Assembly: GCF_003171515.1 (NCBI RefSeq)
Contig: NC_089396.1
Location: forward strand, 1,922,001-1,986,000
Direction: 5' to 3'
DNA: 64,000 nt
Source of the DNA: Pyrenophora tritici-repentis
Lineage: Eukaryota; Ascomycota; Dothideomycetes; Pleosporales; Pleosporaceae
How positions within the stretch are numbered: the first letter of the stretch is position 1; the number at the start of each line of letters is the position of its first letter. Shown here piece by piece: positions 55,344-64,000 of the stretch. The notes below the pieces were generated by a model. It made no database searches and was not told the origin of the DNA. It was given only the letters and a program-made list of their open reading frames with translations. The position numbers were made by a program, and so were the translations under genes.

Positions 55344-56219
55344 ATGCTGCTCCCACGATTACTTGCGCCTGTCCGCGCATCAATATCAACGTCAACGGCC
55401 TTTATCGCTCCCTCTATCCGCGTTCTCGACGCCCTCCGTGCGGCCAATGCCATCTCCACCCCCGCCCCAATCCTTTCTTTCGTCCGACATTCAGCGCATC
55501 AAGCCCAAGGACGAGCCAATGGAGCAAAGGATGGACCAGGAAAGCGTCTAGGAGCGAAGAAGAGCGGAGGTACATTTCGCTGCCACCAAACAGATCAAAG
55601 GGACCAATAGCTAATGACAATGGTAGGAGAATATGTGATACCTGGAAACATCATTTTCCGCCAGCGAGGCACCCAATGGTTCCCCGGTGAAAACTGCAAA
55701 TTCGGCCGTGACCACTGCATATTCGCTACCGAGTCTGGCTACGTGCGATACTACAAAGACCCACGCAAACACCCAAAGAGACAGTACATTGGCGTTGCAT
55801 TGGAGAAGGACCACACATTACCCTACCCACCCAATGCCGCACGACGGAGACGTTTAAACATGTTTGCCGTTCCAATCACATCACCTACAAACCCCTCTGC
55901 CGACACAGTTGTAATAACAGATCTCCAAGTCGGCGACGGAACAGGCAGCCCCAGCAGCGTTCGCGACACTCCGCGGGAAGCGACCAGGAAGGGACTGAGT
56001 CTTACTCGCGGCAAGGGCTATGCATACCGCGAGGCCAATTGGCAGATTGGACGTGCGGCAGAACGGGCTGGCGTAAAGGTCAAGCAGTTTGTACCTGGTG
56101 ACCGATGGACGGCGTGGCGCAAGAGGGCAGTGAGGATCAAGGCGAACGAGGAGAAGAAGAGGCTTAGGAACGCGGGTAAGAAGAGTAGCAAGCCCAAGGC
56201 CAGGAAAGCGAGGGCGTAG
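55344..56219 (+). CDS. mitochondrial ribosomal protein bL27m
   Basis: Two exons, 55344-55569 and 55627-56219, with a 57-bp intron (GTACAT...GGTAG), give 272 residues. An N-terminal mitochondrial presequence (about 45 residues) precedes the bL27 core: [50 protein letters not shown], matching bacterial L27 beside the peptidyl-transferase centre. The long C-terminal extension ([25 protein letters not shown], then [28 protein letters not shown]) is characteristic of fungal mitoribosomal L27 and very basic. The intron falls between the two glycines of the KSGGE core. Confidence 0.92.
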
Positions 56220-56924
56220 ATGTGAGGTATCAGAATAAGATGAATAAGGAAGAATGTATGAATATGTGTACATGTGTGTGCATCAGAACGGTATGTGAAG
56301 ATTGGTTGCAAGGCTCATTTAATGTGCAATAGCGGACAGCTTGGACGGGACAAACGAAATAGAGTCATGTACTTGGACTTGGGTATTTCTTCGCGTCTGC
56401 TCCTTTTTACAGGCTAGGGGGTTCTCCTCGATCGCGAATTTGCTGTGTCGCTATCATATTTTGAACGCACAATGTGAGTCGCCTTTTTACAGTCAAACGT
56501 TAGCGAATGGTCACTTGGATACAATCTAGCAGGCAATCGCCAGTGACTCCTTACTGTTTCGGAAATAATCTCATTAAACATTTCGGTAGTTCATTTTGTC
56601 TGGTTGGGCGGACTTCAGGTTCAATTTCTCTAAGTCACTTTTCCTGGTACCGACACTCATTTTACGGACATGGCGCGTGCAATGGCTTCCTAGCCAGCAA
56701 AACACTCTTTGAAAACAAAACGGAGAAAGTCTGTGTGACTGCGGCTTTACTTTTGGAGTAAGTAGAAGAGGCGATACTGTGATGTAATCGGGTCATCTTC
56801 GAAGGAGCTCTGTGGTACCGAGAGGTCCCTCGATCCCACGTTCGTTTCCTTAACATGTCCAAATCAATTCCCTAAAATCTCCAAATCTAACTCTAACACT
56901 TCTCCAAAACATACTTGCCTCAGC
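56220..56924. other. intergenic spacer
   Basis: About 700 bp without a recognised gene. The last 80 bases (TAAAATCTCCAAATCTAACTC region) look like a leader for the next gene. Confidence 0.4.
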
Positions 56925-58178
56925 ATGGAGGATACCATGGCACCTACCGTCTATACCATTGACCTCTCGCTACCACCCCGAGAGCGCTATGCACACGTTG
57001 CAGCAAAGGCCGCCGATACCCTGCACCCACTGTCAGAGCTCCTCGACATGCACATTCGCCAATGGAAACTTCCCATCAAGCTCCTTCACTTCATAGCCAG
57101 TTTGTTGCTCTACCAGCTGCACAGTTTCGAGCAAACCGAAGAGATAAAGGGCATGTGTGATACATGCAACATCCCGTTGTATATTCTCATTGTGTGGAAC
57201 GTCTCCATAGACGTTTTTCTGGGCTGTACCAGCGGCGGCGCCGCTGTCAACGAACCGGGTTTCCTTGAGCCAACCATGATGCATTTCCGGGCTTTGGATT
57301 GGAGCCAGCATGTGATGCGCCGTGCACTTGCTCAGTTCGAGTTTGTTGAAAAACCGGGCGGACCGGTGATTGCCAGGACACTGGGGTTTGTTGGACATGT
57401 TGGGGTACTGACTGGGGTACGCAAAGGATTGAGTGTATCAATCAGCTGGCGTCCTAGCCATGACAAGCCTTTCTGGTCGTCAGAGCGCTTACAGTCATAC
57501 TGGCACACACTCATGGTAGTTCTGGGGATGAGACCCAGTATCTGTACTCTGCTACGCGACTGTCTGCTTCCCAGACAGATGGAGAAACCAAGGCGAAAAG
57601 AGGGGCTTTTCGAGACATGCAATCAGAATGATGAAAAGGGTCCTACACACACCGAGTCGCTTCCGCCATACGCTATGGACGATGTTATCAAAGTCATACC
57701 TACGATGGGTACTTCACTCGCCTACATCACCTTCTGCACGCCCACCGAAACAGTAATCCTGGAAAAGCACTTCTGCACCGCAAAGATACGCCGCTCGTCA
57801 ACCTTCATCCACGTAGCCAACCACGACGACTCTCTCGATGTCCTCCACGCACTCAAGGTCCAAGCCACCGACGATGAGACCATGAGGTTCAGGCGCTACG
57901 TGGAGTGCGCAAAGGGCAATATCAGGGTGCAAAGAAGCCTTGAACGCAACCACGGTCTGAAGCGACGCTGGTCGGATTGGGAAATTGAGCAGGCGCGTGA
58001 GGAAAACCAGGTCATGACTGGCTTGACTTTGCCGAGGCTGATTGAGCTTGTACGCTTCTATCCGGTGATCAACGCCAGGACGTACTTCCTCTGTGTTATG
58101 GATCCGAAGGAGGGTATTTTTCGCTGGGTTGAGCCGTTCGCTGAGGGACAGTTTAGGAAACAGTTGGGGATCGCTTAG
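56925..58178 (+). CDS. acid ceramidase/NAAA-like N-terminal-nucleophile hydrolase
   Basis: Intronless, 417 residues. The N-terminus TYTIDLSLPPRERYAHVA-type segment (VYTIDLSLPPRERY) is the NAAA-beta region. FLGCTSGGAA gives Cys101 as candidate nucleophile, which in acid ceramidase is exposed by self-cleavage before CTS. Arg122 and Asp125 in FRALDW, GFVGHVGVLTGVRKGLSVSI, an Asn in HVANHDD and an Arg in MRFRRYVECAKG line up with the family's active-site Arg, Asp, Asn and Arg. The end (LPRLIELVRFYPVINARTYFLCVMDPKEGIFRW) also matches. Family members hydrolyse ceramides or N-acylethanolamines. No signal peptide is seen, unlike the lysosomal animal enzymes. A hydrophobic helix at about residues 51-65 may bind membranes. 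Met5 is an alternative start. Confidence 0.78.
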   Translation: MEDTMAPTVYTIDLSLPPRERYAHVAAKAADTLHPLSELLDMHIRQWKLPIKLLHFIASLLLYQLHSFEQTEEIKGMCDTCNIPLYILIVWNVSIDVFLGCTSGGAAVNEPGFLEPTMMHFRALDWSQHVMRRALAQFEFVEKPGGPVIARTLGFVGHVGVLTGVRKGLSVSISWRPSHDKPFWSSERLQSYWHTLMVVLGMRPSICTLLRDCLLPRQMEKPRRKEGLFETCNQNDEKGPTHTESLPPYAMDDVIKVIPTMGTSLAYITFCTPTETVILEKHFCTAKIRRSSTFIHVANHDDSLDVLHALKVQATDDETMRFRRYVECAKGNIRVQRSLERNHGLKRRWSDWEIEQAREENQVMTGLTLPRLIELVRFYPVINARTYFLCVMDPKEGIFRWVEPFAEGQFRKQLGIA

Positions 58179-58687
58179 CTTGAGGCAGGTTCGTGTAGTT
58201 GATCATATCAGGTCGACACGGAACTACTGCAAATCGGCTATACCGAATGGCTTTGAAATAGATGGGTTACGCACTCGGCTGTCTCAAAGCACTGCACGAG
58301 TCTTACGATCTAGAAGATTTCATGTCCTCATATACACGAAGGGGATAATTCTTCAAGATTGCGTCGAAGTCTTTTCGGCAAAAATTCTACACTTGTTATA
58401 TAACAAGAAAAAATAAATCAAAACCGATTGCTTGTAGTTCAAGTACACAATATACGCAGGCAGCTCAAACATGCAATGGCTCACCTTAGTTACCCCAGCT
58501 TTCAGATCTCCACATTTCTACCTCGGTATCCAACGCGTCTTCCCCGCGGCAGCCCTTATCCGGCGCAACAACCAACAATGTCCATGTCAAGCATGTATAA
58601 TCTTACATCTAACTTGTACATGCTCTCGCTCTATCATTTCCATCGCCTGAAATAACAGCAGCAGCGCAAGGAGCGTCACCGCCCATC
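58179..58687. other. intergenic spacer
   Basis: No gene recognised. A/T-rich around 58400, consistent with a terminator for the hydrolase gene. Confidence 0.4.
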
Positions 58688-59934
58688 ATGACAGCCCATC
58701 AACCACCTCCCCTCGCGGACATCTGCGTACTCGAATTCGCAGGCCTAGCACCCGGTACATCCGCCTTGATCTCAATTCCCTTCAAAAACAAAGATATTAA
58801 CAAACACTAGGCCCCTTCGCCGGCATGCTCCTAGCCGACTACGGCGCCACAGTCCTCCGCCTCGACCGCGCCCCCGCGGCACCTACATCGGACCAGCTCA
58901 CGCGCCGCAAAACCTCGATATGCGTGAACCTAAAGTCGCCTGCGGGCCTCGCCCTCATTAAAAAACTTATCCCCAAAGTCGACGTAATCATCGACCCCTT
59001 CCGCCCCGGCGTGCTCGAAAAAGCCGGCCTAGACCCCGAAACCGTGCTCTTGAAGCTCAATCCCCGCCTCATCGTAGCGCGCATGACGGGCTTCCGACGC
59101 GACGGTAAATACAGCAAAATGGCAGGTCACGATATAAACTACATTGCTGTGTCAGGCGTGCTATCGATGTTTGGGCGGAAGGGCGAGAAGCCGTATCCGC
59201 CGGGCAATGTGGTTGGAGATTTTGCGGGCGGTGGTGCCATGTGTGTACTGGGTATCTTGCTTGCGCTGCTTGCGCGCGAACGCAGTGGGTTTGGACAGGT
59301 AGTGGAGGCGAATATGGTGGATGGGAGTGCCATATTAGCGACGATGCCGCGGTTGGGGACTAAAACGGCGGTTTGGAAGGGTGAACGCGGGACGAATATG
59401 TTGGATGGTGGGGCGCCGTTTTATGATACTTATGAGACTAAGGATGGGGGGTACATGGCTGTTGGGGCGATTGAACCACAGTTTTGGGCTGCGCTGCTGA
59501 GGGGGATGGGGTTGAAGGCTGAGGATTTACCGGGGAGTAGGGAGGATAAGGCGGATTGGCCGCGGTTGAAAGAGTTTTTTGCGAGCGAGTTTAGGAAGAG
59601 GACGAGGGGAGAGTGGGAGGAGGTTTTTGATGGGACGGATGCTTGTTGTACACCTGTGTTTACCCAGGCGGACTTGGAGAGCCAGGGGTTCGATCAGAGA
59701 CCGGCTGTTACGCTCAAGTCGAGTCCTGGGTATGCTATTCATGAGGGTGATTATGAGAGAGAGGTGGCGGTGGGACAGGGGATTGGATGGGAAGGTGGCG
59801 GATGGAGTGAGAAGGGACTTGAGCCGGGTAACGGAGGAGAGGAGACGCTGAGTATATGGATGGGGTGGACTAAGGGGAGGCAGTATGTTGAGCAAGATGG
59901 TGGCCTGGTGTGGAAGGATACGGCGAAGTTGTAG
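58688..59934 (+). CDS. class III CoA-transferase, alpha-methylacyl-CoA racemase type
   Basis: Two exons, 58688-58754 and 58811-59934, with a 56-bp intron (GTACAT...CACTAG), give 396 residues. [28 protein letters not shown] is the N-terminal CoA-binding signature of the CaiB/BaiF family. [21 protein letters not shown] and [20 protein letters not shown] follow. His129 ([11 protein letters not shown]) and Asp159 (GDFAGGG) are 30 residues apart, the spacing recalled for the catalytic His126/Asp156 pair of the mycobacterial racemase, so racemase activity on 2-methylacyl-CoA is more likely than CoA transfer. It would act in branched fatty acid oxidation in peroxisomes or mitochondria; the C-terminus (DTAKL) is not a standard PTS1 (SKL). 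Confidence 0.87.
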
Positions 59935-60350
59935 GTGAGGTTTTAATACAATCTCACTCAGAAATCTATCCAATACTACTTAATTACGAACAACATCTTC
60001 CTGTAAACGGAATTTAAGAATCTGAAGTCCGCTGCAGATATGCTCAGCTGCCTCGGCTTATGTCAAAGGGAGCTAGTAACTAGTGCCACTTGCCACACTG
60101 CACCTCGCATCTCTGAAATAGACATGACCTCGTATCCTTCGACTCTTGAGGTTTAACAAAACGCAGCATCCTTCTCAAGCTTGAATAAATCAACGCTTTC
60201 TCATAATTATCACCTTTATTCGATCACTCTTCTCAGCTACTTTATTTACACCACCACTTCCAACACCACTTGATATGTCAGACTCCGCGCAGCCATACTA
60301 GCAAGGAGCAGGCAATGTGACTCTAGCCTAGAAAATGGTCGACATACGAC
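59935..60350. other. intergenic spacer
   Basis: Spacer between the CoA-transferase and regulator genes. A/T-rich; no gene seen. Confidence 0.4.
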
Positions 60351-61913
60351 ATGGCCACCCACAAGAGATCGCGGACAGGATGTTGGACATGCCGAGAAGC
60401 CGGCTACAAATGTGACGAACAAAAACCTTTTTGCAGCCGCTGCACCAGGCTGAAGATTGTGTGTAAAGGGTATGGAATCAAATTGAAATGGCTGGACGAC
60501 GCGGTCAGCACTTTGGCAAAACCGCCGAGAAAGAGTCGGAAGAAGAAGGTTGCTGTTGAACAAGAAGACCAGGCCTTTAGTCCGTCTTCGATCATCAGTT
60601 TCGCGTCTACGCCCGCGCTACAAAGTCCAGATGGAACTATATCATCGTCGACGTCGCCTCAGTCAGCGAAGAGTATGCCTCTGCTACCGCTGTGTGGTAG
60701 CCCCGGGGTATCCTATGGTCTTTCGTTGGATGATCGATGGCTTTTGAATTACTGGGTCGATCGACTTTCGCCGCTGATATCTGTGGCACCTAGGACGGGT
60801 GTCCCAACACCATTCCAACGACATCTAACAGCCATGGCATACGAATCTTCTGCACTACGATCCACGATCCTTTCAATGGCAGTAAATCATCTCGCAACCA
60901 GCTCAAACGACTCATCGCTGTACCAACAAGGCTACCGCCACCAACACAATGCTATCCGCGACCTTCAACGTATGATCCAAGACCCAGAGGATATGAACCT
61001 CGAACCCGCCCTTGCCACAGTCATGATGATGCAAGTATCATCACGTCTATTCGACGACGACGACGAAGCACACGTAGCGAACCACCTGACCGGCGCCAAA
61101 GCCATGATAGCACGACGTGGCGGCAGCGGAGCAGCAGCAATAGGAGGAGAAACGTGGCTCACCTCCTCAAGCGCCCGTTTCCTAACCAGCCTCTTCGCAT
61201 ACCACGACATTCTCTCCTCCGTCTCACGCAGTTCTCAACCCCTACTAGACCACACCACCGACTTCTTCCCCGCCATCGAAGGCGAGCAAAACCTCAAGTC
61301 TATCGCTGACGTCTTACTCGTCGTAGCGCGTATCAGCCACTTACAACATGTGATAAAAATGCGGCGAGCAGCTTCGCCTTCTAGTCCACCATTGACGGAA
61401 GAGGAAAATACAGTAGGGGGGTGTATACAACAAGCACTACTGTCTATGGATTTTACTATCACAGTTTCAAACCAGCAAGAAGACGAGCTTGCAAAGTCCG
61501 ATATCGTCGCAACGGCCGAAGCATACCGCCACGCAGCCTTCATCTACCTCTACCGCACATGGCTTGATATCGGCGCTCCCAATCCCATTTCTATGGAACA
61601 TATATCGCAATGTCTGCTCCACTTGCAACGCGTCGACGTGTCTTCTCCGCTTACGGCAGCGCATATGTGGCCGCTTTTTACCGCGGGCTGCGAGGCCGTT
61701 GGCGAGAGTCAGCGGGCTTTCGTGAGAAGCAGGTTTGAGAAGTTATGGTTGGCAAAGAGGTTTCCCAGTTTGAGAAGGGTGGCAAGGGATGTGGAGATTG
61801 TGTGGGAGGCGAAAGATAGGGAGAGGGGGGTGAAGGGTGAAGGGGGTATGGCGAAGGTGGATTGTATTCAGGTTATTCTGAGGGGGAGGGGGAGGGAGGT
61901 AGGACTTGCTTGA
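60351..61913 (+). CDS. Zn2Cys6 transcription factor
   Basis: Intronless, 520 residues. The binuclear zinc cluster has Cys11, 14, 21, 28, 31 and 38 (GCWTCREAGYKCDEQKPFCSRC, then LKIVC), a CX2CX6CX6CX2CX6C pattern, and is preceded by basic residues. A basic linker (PPRKSRKKK) follows, then a regulatory domain of the 'fungal-specific transcription factor 2' type (LSPLISVAPRTGVPTPFQRHL, MAVNHLATSS, LTGAKAMIARRGG, MWPLFTAGCEAVGESQRAFVRSRFEKL). It is nuclear and DNA-binding; the targets are unknown. It is the immediate downstream neighbour of the CoA-transferase gene on the same strand, which alone does not show regulation. The C-terminus is Arg/Gly-rich. Confidence 0.9.
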   Translation: MATHKRSRTGCWTCREAGYKCDEQKPFCSRCTRLKIVCKGYGIKLKWLDDAVSTLAKPPRKSRKKKVAVEQEDQAFSPSSIISFASTPALQSPDGTISSSTSPQSAKSMPLLPLCGSPGVSYGLSLDDRWLLNYWVDRLSPLISVAPRTGVPTPFQRHLTAMAYESSALRSTILSMAVNHLATSSNDSSLYQQGYRHQHNAIRDLQRMIQDPEDMNLEPALATVMMMQVSSRLFDDDDEAHVANHLTGAKAMIARRGGSGAAAIGGETWLTSSSARFLTSLFAYHDILSSVSRSSQPLLDHTTDFFPAIEGEQNLKSIADVLLVVARISHLQHVIKMRRAASPSSPPLTEEENTVGGCIQQALLSMDFTITVSNQQEDELAKSDIVATAEAYRHAAFIYLYRTWLDIGAPNPISMEHISQCLLHLQRVDVSSPLTAAHMWPLFTAGCEAVGESQRAFVRSRFEKLWLAKRFPSLRRVARDVEIVWEAKDRERGVKGEGGMAKVDCIQVILRGRGREVGLA

Positions 61914-62133
61914 GGTGGAGAAAGACCTAGCAGAAGAAAATAGAAGATTTGGATATTTGTTCTTGTTGCTTAATTTTGTTGTTGCTACTTTTGTTGTTGG
62001 TGTTATACAATTCATCATACCTTCGTAACGACTTCGATATTTATTGACAGGAGAGAAAGGAAAGGAAAAAAAAGAGAGAAGGGAAAAATCAAACCAGGTA
62101 TCATCGCATCTCATCCATACACCCATGCACATC
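61914..62133. other. convergent 3' region with TTG-rich tract
   Basis: Between two convergent genes. Around 61965-62005 TTGTTG units recur, then a purine-rich AAAGGAAAAAA-type run. No gene. Confidence 0.4.
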
Positions 62134-62929
62134 TTACAATATAAACATAACAGCCAGCGCCAAGGCACCCAGCCTTCCCACCGTCCCATACGGCACGCCC
62201 AACTCCGCCGCCGCACCCTGGAACTGCATCGGCGGTGTCCCGCTAGGCTTGGGACTACCCTTCGTCCCCGTAGGCTTCGCCCCACCGGTAGCAGTCACAT
62301 TCATGCGTCCATCGACCGTGAGAAAGTTGCCGGCCATGGGCTCCGCAAGCTTGTACTTTGTCATGAAAGCGACAATGTCGAAGCCTACCCTATCCGAAAC
62401 ATCGGCCTTTGCGACGCTGAGGTTTGCTGGCTGCGCGAACAGGAGTTGGACATAGCGGTGGGCGACGGTGTCTGTGGCGGGGGGACCAGGGGGGGATGTA
62501 GTTCGACGGGCCCTTCTCCGTGGTTGCGAGCACGGTGGCGGCGCCGCCGATTTGTTGCTTTGTGGCTTTGAAGCCCGTGTTCATGCAGTGGAGGAGTGTG
62601 CGGCGTTTGGTGGAGCCGTTGGCGGGGGGGCACGTCTAGGTCGATCATTACGAACATGTATGTTTCGCTAGCTTTGGCCATGGCACTGGTGAGGGCGATT
62701 TTCGGTTGGGTTTGGACGTCTTTGTTATGTTAGAATTTTGTCTTATGAGAGACAGGAATGGGGAAGGCGACATACCCGCTTTGCCAAATAATTGACCTGC
62801 TTCCATGATCATGGTCGAGTTGTAGATGACTTCCAGTTTGGTGTTGACCGAAGGCTTGAAGCCTGTTGGGACTTGCGCCTGTGCTAGCACGGCGAGAGCG
62901 ACAACAGCGAATGCTGTAGAGAAATGCAT
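62134..62929 (-). CDS. PEBP-like GPI-anchored protein, frame broken twice
   Basis: Exon 1 is 62776-62929 and exon 2 is 62134-62719; a 56-bp intron (GTATGT, TCTAAC branch, AAAG acceptor) joins FGKA-DVQTQPKIAL. A signal peptide (MHFSTAFAVVALAVLAQA) is followed by the phosphatidylethanolamine-binding protein fold: YMFVMIDLDVPP, CMNTGFKATKQQ, then TDTVAHRYVQLLFAQP (the family's HRY-LLF motif) and DRVGFDIVAFMTKYKL. The end (GTVGRLGALALAVMFIL) is a likely GPI signal. As sequenced, two runs of seven Gs on the plus strand (62624-62630 and 62489-62495) each carry one base too many; six at each gives an uninterrupted 245-residue protein. This is either sequence error or a recent pseudogene. Such secreted PEBP proteins have no well-defined role. 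Confidence 0.65.
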
Positions 62930-64000
62930 GACGAAATTGAGTAGGAATTTAGTTTGTTCGGTGTGAGATTCGGTTCTATGATGCTCAATGCAGTAAAGAT
63001 GGAGTGTAATCTAACTTCTGCATAATTCAACGGGGAGCTGCTGGTCTACATATACACGAGATGGAGTACGCGTCTTCAAGGCATAGGTAACTTCCGTGGC
63101 ACATGATGTCGCAGCGCGATTGTAATGAATGCCAGGGTTTCGTGCTAACACCAGGGCTGAACTCCGTACGCGTGAAACGGGTAGTGCGCGAGACACCATC
63201 TGTCACGTCTTGGCAACGTCCATGGCCAAAATGCTTGATGCGGCTTCTTCCAGATACCCTGTAAACGGATGGGGTTGAACGCTTCGTCCCGTCGCGCGCA
63301 TCCTATGGAAACTTGTAAGAAGTCGTGACAGTCCGTCTGCCTCAGCCGTTCAAACTTCACAACTGAGGTGGAGATGTCGAAAACCTCAGGATCCACGGAA
63401 CGTGGAACAGTTGGAAACAGTTCTACGAAACGTACCGCCTCCCGCAGTGGACGTTGTGAGTCAGCGCGACAATCCAGTTGGACCTGGACTTTTTTGCGCT
63501 TTTTGCGCCATGAGATTGAACGCTTTTGGTGTATCAGCATAATTCGCAGTGGTGGTATGAAGCTCAACAGGTTGCTATATCACCACAAACTGGAATCATT
63601 GCTTCTTTGAATTTCGTGCTTTGATGTGCGATGACATTTCTCCACCACCTGTTACCATTAGCTCGATGCTCCACAGCGCTACCCGCGAGGCTGCTGCTGT
63701 TCGAGAAGTGTCTTCTAACACCATGGCTGAGGTTAGTGACCACCCGAGGCACACTATTGTACTAGATCAGGCGCCACGGACAAAGGCATTGTCTCAGTAG
63801 CGACGACGGACTTGGGAGAAGCTATCTCGTCTCTGTCAACCGTGTTGCCAAGATGTCAGCGTGTAACAATACGGCGAAGGATTTGTAACGAGGGGATAAC
63901 ATGGCAACTCCCGCGATATCATATGCCAAATCATGCGATCCGACGTCAGTATGATGAGAGAAGAAGAGCCCAAGGGAACACAAGCGGGCAGGAGCTTAAA
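62930..64000. other. right-end stretch without a convincing gene
   Basis: Promoter of the PEBP-like gene at the left. A 140-codon open frame on the minus strand (63145-63567) has no domain or codon bias. No transposon, tRNA or rRNA is recognised. A gene starting beyond the window cannot be excluded. Confidence 0.4.

Noticed and set aside
56925..61913. A metabolic gene cluster of hydrolase, CoA-transferase and Zn2Cys6 regulator
   Set aside because: There is no core biosynthetic enzyme and no shared pathway; simple adjacency in a compact genome is enough to explain it.
63145..63567. 140-codon minus-strand open frame near the right end
   Set aside because: No recognisable domain, codon bias or promoter; the sequence reads like random open frame.

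Overview
The window reads as 64 kb of nuclear DNA from a filamentous ascomycete, most likely a dothideomycete of the order Pleosporales. The evidence is compact genes on both strands, many introns of 45-110 bp with CTAAC-type branch points, fungal-specific families (HET, Zn2Cys6, fungal rhodopsin-like membrane protein, EthD), and a first gene that closely resembles the Alternaria mannitol dehydrogenase allergen Alt a 8. The species assignment is inference from remembered family sequences. No rRNA, tRNA, CRISPR, prophage or intact transposon was recognised.

Layout. 0.6-9 kb: NADP mannitol dehydrogenase, an acyl-CoA dehydrogenase with a frameshift, a secreted GH2 exo-beta-D-glucosaminidase (minus strand) and a HET-domain protein. 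9-23 kb: housekeeping genes for dephospho-CoA kinase, two disordered proteins, an RBBP4/HAT2-type WD40 histone chaperone, the cytoplasmic 5'-3' exoribonuclease XRN1 and signal peptidase subunit SPC3. 23-33 kb: more accessory content, with a disrupted secreted Ser/Thr/Asp-rich protein, an MFS drug/H+ antiporter, two possible small spliced genes and a degenerate acetolactate-decarboxylase-like protein. 33-44.7 kb: complex I NDUFS6, a YjbQ-family protein, two Tyr/Gly-rich ORFs, a DUF1279/FAM210-type mitochondrial protein, an insulin-degrading-enzyme-type protease, an EthD protein and an MPP6-like exosome cofactor with a zinc knuckle. 44.7-47.9 kb is gene-poor. 47.9-56.2 kb: a rhodopsin-like 7-TM protein, V-ATPase subunit A, dynamin VPS1 and mitochondrial ribosomal protein bL27m. 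56.9-63 kb: an acid-ceramidase-like Ntn hydrolase, a class III CoA-transferase (AMACR type), a Zn2Cys6 regulator and a frameshifted PEBP-like GPI protein. The last kilobase has no convincing gene.

I see no operon-like or biosynthetic cluster. The genes look like unrelated neighbours, several of them convergent or divergent pairs (HAT2/XRN1, small gene/ALDC-like, EthD/MPP6-like).

Points for a second look are: four introns that can only be joined in frame with GC donors (ACAD, XRN1, and two in the rhodopsin-like gene); frameshifts in three genes that all fall at G or C homopolymer runs; a decarboxylase-like protein that appears to lack key active-site residues; and an inverted array of nine AGCTGA/TCAGCT hexamers upstream of the HET gene. 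I found no clearly new multi-gene system. All exon boundaries were placed by hand from splice signals and reading frame.
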